37,627 nt of DNA, from NCBI GenBank assembly GCA_009602725.1, contig WELB01000363.1:44370-81996 (forward strand). The letters run 5' to 3'. The notes under the pieces are model-generated. The model saw only the letters and a program-made list of their open reading frames with translations. It was not told the origin of the DNA and made no database searches. The stretch comes from Spirogloea muscicola (Eukaryota > Streptophyta > Zygnematophyceae > Spirogloeales > Spirogloeaceae). Position numbers and translations under genes: made by a program. The first letter of the stretch is position 1. Every line of letters starts with the position of its first letter. Shown here piece by piece: positions 1 to 9,105 of the stretch.

Positions 1-2
1 CC

Positions 3-2449
3 GAAGCCGCTTCGCTGCGCGCCCGCGCCGAGGACTGCCACGCCCACCTCGCCGCGCTGCTGGCCCTGGACGACGCCCCCGGCGCGCTCCGCGCCTCGCG
101 CCGCCAGCTCGCCTCCGCCTCCGTCTCCGTCTCCGCGCTCTTCGGCGCGCTCCAGGGCTACCTGCGCTCCCCGCCCCCGCGCGCCGCCTCCGCCCCCGGC
201 GGCCACGGCGGCCCCGGCCAGCGGGACGAGGAGGAGGACGGGGGGAGAGGGGCGGACGAGGAGCACGCGGCGGCGGCGGTGGCGGCGCTGGAGGATGGCG
301 AGCACGACGACTGGCACCAGCCGCCGCTGCCGCTCCGCCACGCCGACCCGCCACCAGCCAAGCACCGGCGCCAAACACAGCCCGCCGCCGCCGCCGCCGC
401 CGCCGCCCCGGCCAAGGGCTCCCCTCCGTCCACGTCGCCAGCGGTGGGGCCCGCTTCCGGCGGAGCCCATGGCGAGGATGAGGAGGACGCTGCCTCTGCT
501 CTCGCCGTGGACAGCACTCCGGAGGCCGCGCAGGTGCTGGCCGAGCTCCGCCAGGCGGACGGCTTGCGCGCCTTGCCCAGGCTGCACGAGGTGAGCGCCT
601 CCCTGCTGGCCTCGCCCAATGCCCGCCTGCCGCGCGCACCTCCCCTCGCGCAGCCTAGCTGGAGAAGAGAGCCTGCGACTTGCGGTGTACCTCCAGGCCG
701 GGTGCCATCGCGCCTGCCCTCCGCCCCCATTGTCGACCGCCGGAACACCTGCTGGCACCGGCAGTCGCTCGCAGGCATGCACGAGGCACGCCGTGTGCTG
801 ACTTCCAAAGTCACCGGCCGTGTTGGTGTCTGCGGGCTGCGCGACAGGCGGAGAGCTCGAGTGGGGACGCCCAACTGCGGCAGGAGCTGGACCAGGTCGA
901 GACGGACGGCAGCCCCCCCAAGCGCACGCGCATGCTGGGAGCGCTGCTAGGCCAAGCTGAGGAGGGCAGCGGTCGTCGGTCGATGCACCTGCGGCGGCAC
1001 CCCAGGGTGTCCCTCAAGTACTCGGAGCAGCAGGCAGCTTACCTTGCAGTCGCGCAGCAGCGCAGCCAGGCAGGGCAGAGCAGGAGCGAGCGCGGGGGCA
1101 GCAAGAGGGCTGGGGCTAGCAAGCGCAGGTACGGGGAGGATGACGAGCAGCAGGAGGAGGACGTGCGGCAGGCCGAGGCCACGCCTTCAATGGTGGGCAC
1201 GCGTGGGAGGGGCTCGGCCACATCGGCCCTGAAAGAACGGGAGAGCCCACAACCTGCACGCCCCAGCTCCGGCAGACTGGATGCAGCTGCCGAGCAAGCC
1301 AGAGCTCCCTCAGAGAACCCCACTGCGGCAAGGCCGGCTGGGCAGGCTGCACCTGGCCTGGCCGAGCTGCAGGGTAGCCAGGGTGTTCCAGCGTCTCCTG
1401 CCGCAGAGGAGGAAGAGTTGAGCCACAAGGACGCCATGCTCGTCCTCAAGGGCGGCCGCCTCGTGCTCGATAGCGTGCTGGCATCTCAAGCAGGGGAGCA
1501 GGTGTGGGAGCTCGCCAGCACCAAGGAGCCAGGCCGGCAGTCGCTGGCGAGCGTGCCTGTGCCTGCAGCTGTCGCGGAGGAGCAGCCCCAAGATATGGCA
1601 GCTGGGCCAGCGCCGGTGCTCGAATCCAGGCCGTCGGTGCAGCCAAGGTGCGAAACTACTGAGGAGAGCTTTGGCACCCCCCCCGCTACCATCGATCGTG
1701 CGTGGGGTGATGATAATACAGTCCTGAGGGAGGACACCTTCGAAGTCGGATGTACTGACTTCCAGCAAAAGCTGGATTATCGTGGCACGCTCAAGGTCTC
1801 TCCGGGGGGCTTTGTCACCATCTTCTGCAAGTGTGCTCAATGTGTGGAGATGACTGGTAAGCCTCCCCTGTCACGTCGTCGCCTTGCGGGCCTGTCACAG
1901 GTGTCGGCCATCATTTGCAGCTTGTGGCTGCAGTGCTCGCTTGTAGTTCCGTGTACCGCTTCTGCCACAAATTGCAGCGTTGTCAACACCAGGGTCCTGT
2001 CCTCTGCTGGCACAGGTCCCGAGGGTGCCGAAATGGCACCTCCAGACTTCGAGAGGCATGCTGGTCGGGCGTCGTCAAAGAAGTGGCGCAGCAGCATTTG
2101 GATCGCTGAGGGCGATGAGGAGCGGACGCCGTTGCTCTCCAGTCGCCGAGTCGGGCAGGCTGCCCGGCAGGTGTGGATCTCGGCTAAGCCAGCCAGTGCC
2201 GTGAACCCGGCACCCATCCTTCTGCTGGACTCTCTGCCGCAAGCTCAGGCTCAGATGGAGGGTTCACTGCAGCCGTTTGTCCCTGACCCGTACCTCCTCC
2301 ACACGCACATGCACTACCCATCCCCTTTTGCCGTGGCGCCATCACCTGAGCGAGCACACCCTGAGGACACTGGCACCCTGACCCGGCCGCCTGCCACTTG
2401 CATTTCAGAGGCATCGCCCCCTGCTCTGCAGCCACCCCAGGCTGCTTAA
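3..2449 (+). CDS. SAND/TDBD-like domain nuclear protein, 5' partial
   Basis: Three exons joined in frame: <3-590, 848-1856 and 2016-2449 (676 residues seen), with the start upstream of the window. Splice sites are GAG|gtgagc with acceptor gcgacag, and ACTG|gtaagc with acceptor ggcacag. The first 60 residues look helical. A long low-complexity acidic and alanine-rich middle follows, with a basic patch PPKRTR that could be a nuclear signal. Near residues 520-570 a compact domain reads GTLKVSPGG...FCKCAQC, then PPDFERHAGR and SSKKWRSSI. This pattern (Cys cluster, FE.HAGR, KKW..SI) resembles SAND and tify-domain-binding (TDBD) modules of plant and algal chromatin proteins. A role in DNA or chromatin binding is inferred from that resemblance only. 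The second intron splits the domain, is 159 bases long and has no in-frame stop. The C-terminal 100 residues are Pro-rich and unrecognised. Confidence 0.62.
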
Positions 2450-2618
2450 TGGTGCAGTATCATCTTCAGCTGCATGATCACTTGGCCATGTCTACCAGTA
2501 CGCGAACATCAGCTTCCGCATGCCAGTGCATGCTTCAGTCTAAATGAGGCACCTGTATTGAGAGTTCTGCAATTTACTGATGGTCACAGGGCTAGCTAGG
2601 TGACAATATACATAGGCA

Positions 2619-2623
2619 TGTAA
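2619..2623 (+). promoter_or_regulatory. TGTAA polyadenylation-type signal
   Basis: TGTAA lies 170 bases after the stop codon at 2449. TGTAA is the usual poly(A) signal of green algae, so it probably ends the SAND-like transcript. The assignment rests on position alone. Confidence 0.4.
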
Positions 2624-3294
2624 GCAATGACGTTGTGACAGCTGCAAAATCCTGGAGCTGGCACTTCGTCTTGACCACCGTACCTGATGCACTGCCCACC
2701 AGGAGCTATGGGCCCTGCGCTATATAGCACCGCCTCTGTGATACCAGTGGATGTAGTGGCTTTGTCACTCCACCCGAAGGGCAAAGGCATATCCACATGC
2801 TGTGCTGTGGCAATATTGCACAGTTGCCAAAGGCGCCTGTGGTTGTAGATGCATTTGTGACAAGAAAATCCTATTGATCACGATTCTATGATCACGATCA
2901 GAAGTAATGGAGTTGCCCTGTTGGGGCTTTGGATTTGCAGCATACGGTGTGCATGCACGCCATCCTACGACTCAAAATGCATGTGTTGCTTGATGCCGGC
3001 TGCCGGCTGCCTACACACTCAAGGCACGTGCGCAAGTGCTTGCGCAGTCCCTTGCGCAGCAGCAAGCTGGCAAGGGCTTATGATCAGTGCTTATGGCCGA
3101 GTGTACCCATCGTGATAGCTAAGAAAAATATTTTGTCCAATTGTCGCCGCCCACTCATGCTGTGGGACCCAATGCACAGGGGTTGGGGCCAGTCGCGTTG
3201 ATCTGCACAGAAAGTTTCACGTCCGCCTGATGGCCGTGATCCAAGCGAGATAATGGGGATCCCCAGATTCCAAGCCCCTCTTCGACCTGCCTGC
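2624..3294. other. Intergenic, no gene recognised
   Basis: This stretch separates two convergent genes. It holds only short frames without recognisable motifs. I see no RNA gene, transposon piece or repeat here. It is less GC-rich than the coding DNA on either side. Confidence 0.5.
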
Positions 3295-3299
3295 TTACA
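3295..3299 (-). promoter_or_regulatory. TGTAA polyadenylation-type signal (minus strand)
   Basis: On the minus strand TGTAA occurs about 150 bases after the stop at 3449, a suitable place for the 3' end of the sequon-rich minus-strand gene. Confidence 0.35.
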
Positions 3300-3448
3300 A
3301 CACTCGGCAGGTCAGAAGGTAAGAGTCACCGATAACATCAGATTTGTTTTGTCGCGACTTGTTGCATTCGGGTAAAGCCAGTGAAATGCACGCCACACCT
3401 TGCCCAGCGCTTACTGCCTTTGCAATACAGAGATGGAAACTCCAAGGC

Positions 3449-4526
3449 TCACCTGATTGGGAAGCCCAACTCTGCAGTGAGAAGCAGCACAAGCCTGCTT
3501 GAGTTGCCCTGAGCCTGCGGGTACAACGGCTCAGAATCGGCCCTGTGAGTGTTGGACTCATATGAGGCAAAGGCAACACATGGGCCTGCAATGCTCAATG
3601 CCTCAAGCTCGCCATGTGTAGTCCCTGTGTGGAAGGATGTCATCAGCCTCAGATACTGCGGAGCATGGGCTCGAAGATGGGGCAATGTCGCCGCCAATAA
3701 AGGTGGAGGCGGGTACGTGGTTGTGCATACCAGGCTGATGGATCCATTTAGTATGCCATAGCCGCCCAGGCCTGTCAGGACCTGGGTCTCATTGATGGGC
3801 TGCAGAGTATATGGAGCTGGGTGGCTCACGGCGACCACTCCAGTGACAGTGCGCCACACCACCGTGGAGTCCACAAAGTAACCCGAGAACCGGCCAGAAG
3901 GCTCGTCAGCGTGCGTCACCTTTGTCGGGCCAGCTCCACTAGCTGTCGTGCCATGAGCGCGCCAAGCCACCCGTGGGGGACTGTTGGAGCGCGTGCAGGA
4001 CAGTGGGCCTGAGCAGGACAAGAGCTAGTGCGCAGCAGAGGGCTGGGCAGGTGGCCCAGTGTCATTGCGGGCAGGGGTGGCGTGTGGGTGACAGTACTGG
4101 AGAAGTTGAAGACGGGATCCTTGGCCGTGAGGTCTGCAAGCATGAGGTTTGCAGTCGGCAGGCTCGCTCCTGCTCGAACTTCAGGAGCGGGCGGCGCCGT
4201 CGCCTGCACCACAGAGCCGTCCACCTGCAGCTGCACGTGGAAGCACACCGTGGGCGTGAGCCGGGCGGCCGAGCAACCGAGTGGGCATTAGCTGGCAGGC
4301 CTAGCAGTCGGGTTAGGCGAGGGATAGGGAGGCGGGGCAGGGCGGGGACCTGGGTGACGTTGTTGTACGCGCGGTTGGGGTTGCAGGTGAGGACGGTGAC
4401 GGAGAGGTTGCCGGAGGCGTTGAAGGCGGCGGGCAGCGCGGAGAGGCGCAGCGGCGAGCCGGAGCGGTTGACGGGCAGCCAGGCGAGGCGGGAGAGCGCG
4501 GGGTCCAGCGCGAAGGCGACGGAGGC
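3449..4526 (-). CDS. Unrecognised sequon-rich, probably secreted protein, 5' partial
   Basis: Exons in sense order: 4526-4350, 4230-4098, and 3942 down to a stop at 3449. The introns are 119 and 155 bases and splice phase is kept at both. The last exon may hide another intron after ISLV (donor gtatgc), so the C-terminus is uncertain. The 5' end is lost near an N at 4546 beside a C-rich sense tract. About 190 residues contain seven N-x-S/T sequons (NRS, NAS, NLS, NVT, NFS, NET, NGS) and alternating hydrophobic strands, which suggests a glycosylated beta-sandwich or barrel entering the secretory pathway. The segments GRFSGYFVDST and TGLGGYGILNGSIS vaguely recall dirigent/allene-oxide-cyclase-type barrels, but I would not assign that family. 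No catalytic motif is visible. Confidence 0.5.
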
Positions 4527-4599
4527 CTGCGCGGCGGCGCCGAGANATGCAGGGGCATGGGGGGGGGGAGGGGAGCCAGGCTGCTGGCCGGGCCGGCGG

Positions 4600-6560
4600 G
4601 GCGGAGCGGAGCGGGAAGCACCGCTCCAAGTGGCAAATGCGGCGGCTGGGACCGAAAGAGCCACAACGGGGGGCGAGCCGCGCCCGATCGCCCGTACGCC
4701 CGATCGCCGCGCCCATGCAGGCTGCCAGACGCCGGCTCCGCGCGAGCCCGGACGCCACGGTCGGCGTGCTTCGCTTGGACGCCCGGGAATGCCGTCACCA
4801 CCCCACGCCTCCGGTGTGCATGTACCACCCCGCGGCGGGCGACGTACCTCGCTTCACGTGGTGGCCACGCAGGCGCGGATGGCCCAGCTCCGACTCACAC
4901 CGACGGAGGCTGTGCAGAGCAGCACTTCTTGCAGCAATGGTGGATCACCCCCACTGCATCACATCAGCACCTGCAGCGACCGACATCTATGGTTGCATAG
5001 GTCCTCATTTCCACACCTTGATCTGGTGGGTTTCCAGCACGGTGTGTGGATGTGCTTTCAGCCCAGATGGGCGTGTGCCAAAGCAGCTCTACTCCACGCG
5101 CTGCCGCCTGTCAGTCTGTCTGCCGCGGGCTCGGCTCTGCATCAGAATGCTGGGCGACCTCTTCTTGGTGACAGGGGGGCTTGGTGCCTGCCGTCCAGCA
5201 TACCGGCAGCGATTTTCTTTACATAATGAGTAGCGGCCACCGAAGGTTTCTAGGACGTAGCAGCAGGCGGCCTACATTTGTCGACAAGCTTGCCTGTGCA
5301 TTTCGGGAGCTCGGAACCATGTCAATCCCCACGCTGTCATACCCATCTGCACTCGTCCCCCACGCCTCCTGCTTGCTTGCAACGCCATCAGTCTCAAGCC
5401 AGGTCAGGTACCCTTAAAGCACAACCACCCTTCTGCGCCCATGTCCCACCAAGGCCGGCTCCTGCTGGCCGTGTTCGAGCATCCTGCAAGATTGCATCGC
5501 CACTGAAGCCAGGATAATCTGCACCACGTGGACTGTCGTCGATGCGTGTTCGGGATAACTGCTCGAGTGAAGGCCCTCCTGGAACCGCAAGTCGAGCGAA
5601 TGCTGCCACTGCAGTAGCGCTTGACCAAGTCCCGAGTCCCTATCAATAGTGTCGCAGCTGCTCGTCTTCTGCTCTTGTGATCGTCACACGAGGCTCTCAT
5701 GTGAGGTACAGCCAAACTTGAAAGCACGAACGAAGGAGATCGAGACGTGATTGCACGTGGTGACATCATTGGCACGATCATTCCAGAGCCCGTGCATATA
5801 TGAACATGACCACTATTTGCTGCCACGTTAAATTGAAGCAAGGCGGATAGGCTCCTCAGAGGCAGAGGCTGTTTGAAAGTGGTTGTTTGTTTCAATCGTG
5901 GTAAAACAGTTAATCGTTCATAGAATAGAAGAGATTTCTGGAAATTGTGAACAAAAAATAGCCAGATTTCTCCTTACGTCCTAATTGCTTGAATTGAGCA
6001 TATAGGCTCAAGCTGACTCGGCGAAGCTTGTGGTGTAAAGAACTCTGTTGTGTGCACTGTCACCTACAAGCAGCAAGGCAGCCAATTATCTTGAAGTGGA
6101 TGCTTAATGACGGATCATTAGTAGGCCATGTGAGTGTTGCACAAATGTGTCCTCAATGACCGCACACATATTGGTGCATTTTTCCTCTTGCTTGATTATC
6201 AACTACGACTGCCGAGTACAGATACGCACTTGCACTGGGCTAACAGCGAGCCGTCTTGATTCACGCTCATCACACGTCTTGGCGACTCCTACACGTGTGA
6301 ATGTCTTCGAGTTATTGGCCATCGCGAACCCCAACAAAGTACTCACAACGTGCTGCACAATTTGCTGCTGGTCCATGGTAGAGCCCACGGAAAGGAGTGT
6401 GTATTAATAGATGGAGGGCCTGTGTGGCCAAGTACAAAGGCAAGCATGGGCTGGACTGCTATGCAGCCACTGACTCCGTATTGTTTTTGGGAAAGTACCA
6501 GCAGTGGCATGCAAGTGCATGGATATCGTAGGGTGTAGCCGTTTTCCTTGCATTGACGTG
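4600..6560. other. Long unassigned region
   Basis: The left part (to about 5250) is GC-rich and has overlapping open frames on both strands, but none shows a recognisable domain. Some of it may be upstream exons of the minus-strand sequon-rich gene. From about 5880 to 6150 the base composition falls markedly and no long frame exists. I see no tRNA, rRNA or transposon piece. Confidence 0.4.
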
Positions 6561-6574
6561 CAATAGTAGCAGTC

Positions 6575-6805
6575 TTGCGTAGGTATGAGCCGGATAGCTG
6601 TGCGTGGATTGGCAAACCAGTGGAGGCTCAGGCCACGGCGCTTGCCATCACCTCTGCCGTGCGACAGGGCTTCGACTGCCATGTCATCGAGAAGCCAGAT
6701 CAGTACGGAAGCAGGCAACATATCAGCCTCGCGTGGTGGGCACTCAATGCAAGCGGTGGAAAGAAAGTCTGCGAGGAATTCAGGAGCTACTTTGATATTG
6801 AATGA
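6575..6805 (+). CDS. Exon-like fragment ending in an HxS-type motif
   Basis: An open frame preceded by a possible acceptor (cttgcgtag) runs to a TGA at 6803-6805. Its composition looks protein-like rather than random: CAWIGKPVEAQATALAIT, then a block ending RQHISLAWW, then a charged tail. A final H-x-S followed by LAW is also found near the C-terminus of USB1-type 2H phosphodiesterases. I could not find the other HxS motif or any upstream exon in frame, so the family link is speculative. It could be the last exon of a small gene, a pseudogene, or chance. Confidence 0.25.
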   Translation: MRRYEPDSCAWIGKPVEAQATALAITSAVRQGFDCHVIEKPDQYGSRQHISLAWWALNASGGKKVCEEFRSYFDIE

Positions 6806-6809
6806 AAAC

Positions 6810-7540
6810 AACAGAACAGAAAATCACAGAATAGGAGTAACCAACAGATGACGTGGTTGGCAATTGAGAACTTGGCATGAAATGAACACTTTTTATTGAG
6901 TGAAACGAGATCAGAAGGACAAGTCACACGCAAAGCGTGCGAACAAAGGACCAGAACGAGCCAAAAAGGTACCCTCAAAGAGACTTTCAATAGTAACAGT
7001 GACTCGGATCAAGGGAGTGGCCCAGAACAATAACGAATTTGGATCGAGGGAGTGGCCCAGAGACTTGAAAAGTCGAGTAACAGTGGCAAGATGCCAATGA
7101 AACAAACTCGCAATGGAGTAGATGCAATGGATCACAGTGAGAGTCGCTCGCGTGTATACGCCAAGGCTCTCCGAAGGTCCAAGCTTAGGCTTGGAGGCAA
7201 TTTCGCACAAGGTCGCGGTGTTCGTGGCTTACCAAGTGCGCGCCCGGTCTGACGCGACCGGATGCGGGGCTCCTTGGGGTAAGGCTCTTTGCGGGGTTGC
7301 GTCCTATGCCTGTGCCCACGCCTTCTCGGCGTGGCCCTGGGCGCGCGTGCTACGCTTACTGGGCAGCAGCAGCAGCGGCGGCGGCGGCAGCGGCAGCAGC
7401 GGCGGCAAGGTTGGCAACAGCCAAATGGAGAGACTGGACAGAGCGGACTGCTCGGCCCCGGCCCTCCACACCCTTCATGCCTGGTCAGATAAAGAATAAA
7501 ATTGTTTGTTGGGGTAGGCCATTTGGCCCATTTGGGTTTG
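6810..7540. other. Unassigned region with short internal duplication and GCN microsatellite
   Basis: Near 7009-7066 a unit of about 30 bases occurs twice; both copies contain GGATC.AGGGAGTGGCCCAG. At 7362-7410 there is a run of GCA/GCG triplets. One frame across it gives a long alanine run and another a serine/glycine run, neither in a recognisable gene. Confidence 0.35.
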
Positions 7541-7555
7541 CCGGCCTCAAGGCCA

Positions 7556-8008
7556 GTGTAGAAGAAAGTGCTTGCCCATAGAGATGGGGCTGGCAAAGCC
7601 AGCCCAAAAAAGAATGCACAATGTCCAAAGCCAAAGAAAGAGGAGCCGGGAAAAGGACTACACTACAAAACACTGCAAACACATAAACGATGCAGAGGGA
7701 AGCTCAGTACCCACGAGTCAGCAACATCAGGTCTGAGTAGCTCGCTGCAGGGAAGGAGGCACTCCGCCGAGACCCAGAGGTCTTCTTTTTCCGGCTCCTC
7801 TTTCTTTGGCTTTGGACATTGTCAATTCTTTTTTTGGGCTGGCTTTGCCAGCCCCTCTTCTCTATGGGCGCGCACTTCTTCAGAGGCGGCGGCCATAGCA
7901 CGGCCTGCTCGCGTGTGGACGGCGTGGGCAAGGGAGCCTTTAGCGATACCGCCAGGCGCATGCGGAAGACTTGGGCGAGCAAACCGGCGGCGTTGAAGCC
8001 GGACATCA
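7556..8008 (-). mobile_element. LINE 3' end, subfamily A copy 1 (interrupted)
   Basis: On the minus strand this encodes the C-terminal tail of a non-LTR retrotransposon polyprotein: FNAAG, LAQVF-MRLAV type text, then ASYSDLMLL ending in a tyrosine before the stop. About 190 bases of 3' UTR follow, with a GGCTGGC/GCCAGCC hairpin and a terminus near GCACTTTCTT. The copy is 5'-truncated and split by a 100-bp antisense insertion at 7781-7880. It carries small indels and is certainly inactive. Confidence 0.75.
7781..7880 (+). mobile_element. 100-bp 5'-truncated LINE 3' UTR insertion with 6-bp target duplication
   Basis: The insert is subfamily-A 3' UTR in plus orientation: CTCCTCTTTCTTTGGCTTTG, hairpin GGGCTGGCTTTGCCAGCCC at 7836-7854, and end GCGCGCACTTCTT. 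CAGAGG lies directly before it (7775-7780) and directly after it (7881-7886). The uninterrupted sequence CCCAGAGGCGGCGGCC is present in the next copy near 8094 and again near 16745 and 27183. It is therefore a genuine insertion and not a rearrangement. Confidence 0.85.
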
Positions 8009-8580
8009 GAGGGAAGCTCAGTACCCACGAGTGAGCAACACCAGGTCTGAGTAGCTCGCTGCAGGGAAAGAGGCACTCCGCCGAGACCCAGAGGCGGCGG
8101 CCATAGCACGGCCTGCGCGCGTTTGGACGGCGGGGGTCAAGGGAGCGTTGAAGCGATACGGCCAGGCGCATGCGGAAGACTTGTGCGAGCGAACCGGCGG
8201 GTCGCTGGCAGACCCGGTCGCCGGTTAATGCCCTGGCGGGCAAGCCGCTGAATGAGATCCCGCCGGCGGCTGCCCCGTGTACATCCATCGCCAGGGCCGC
8301 GAATGCATCCCCCCCCGGGTGATCAGCATATTTCCGCTCCTTGCCCCGGGCCGCCTGGCCGACCGCGTGCCCTGCAGACGACGCCGATCTGGTGGGATTG
8401 GCCGAGTCGATGCAGTCAGTTGTCACCACATCGGCGATGATGCGGGGACCGTCGCCGGGCGGGATGGTGACCAGGTCGGCGCGTCGACGTATGGGACTGG
8501 CCGTCAGCGCCCAGCTGGATGGGCAATATGGAGGAGTTCTCCACAGCCACCAACGTAGCCTGAGACTCTCTTCTACCACT
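8009..8580 (-). mobile_element. LINE reverse-transcriptase C-terminal remnant, subfamily A copy 2
   Basis: The stop complement is at 8018-8020, with coding running rightward on the minus strand. Upstream of the conserved tail is a longer block of the polyprotein C-terminus: ADVVTTDCIDSANPT, then KERKYADHPGGDAF and ALAMDVHGA. This block follows the RT domain in algal non-LTR elements. The reading frame shifts around 8130-8150, where an extra base follows GGACGGCGG, so it is a pseudogene. Its own 3' UTR is cut off where copy 1 begins. Confidence 0.75.
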
Positions 8581-8599
8581 ACCTACCATTTCCCCACCA

Positions 8600-9105
8600 C
8601 TGCTTAGCCGGTTCCTCACGGCTCATCGAGGCATATGACGCCTTCGACAGGCTTTCGCGAGCTTTCTCGGCCTAAAAAAATCAGGGGCTTTGTGTGATGC
8701 AGGTGGCAAGAGGGCAATGCGCTGCACGCCGAGGCACTGATTGACCGTGGCGGCGGAGGAGCCTACGCACTGTTGATGGGCGGGGCGCTGGCGCCGGCGC
8801 CGGATCCAGATGATGCTCCGACGCCGAGCCGGATTGCAAAGTACTTTGTCTGACCGAAGCGAGTTGGAGATGCCGCGCTCGCGACCCCACCTTCACACCA
8901 ATTTGAGAAATGACGCACCTTTGGATATCCACGTGAGCAGCCAACTTTGCATCCTTGTCAGCACCGACACCAATGAGCACATCTTGCCTTGACCCTGCTT
9001 TATCCTACATCCGGTAATTAATACCTCCTTTCGTAAGCAACAGTATCAAGCATATGGACCTTCCTTTCCAGGTGCATGACTGAATCTGGTGACACTGATG
9101 CAAGT
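8600..9105. other. Intergenic / 3' flank of the CCR4-like gene
   Basis: No recognisable protein or RNA gene. The right part is presumably the 3' UTR of the minus-strand nuclease gene that ends at 9106. I found no TGTAA in the expected place. Confidence 0.4.

Noticed and set aside
158-950. Minus-strand and alternate plus-strand frames at the left edge
   Set aside because: The frame used by the SAND-like gene (codons from base 3) has consistent splice phase; the others are alanine/proline or serine-rich shadows.
7289-7581. Plus-strand frame with a long alanine run
   Set aside because: A GCN microsatellite creates open frames in all phases; no start context, splice partners or homologous motif is evident.
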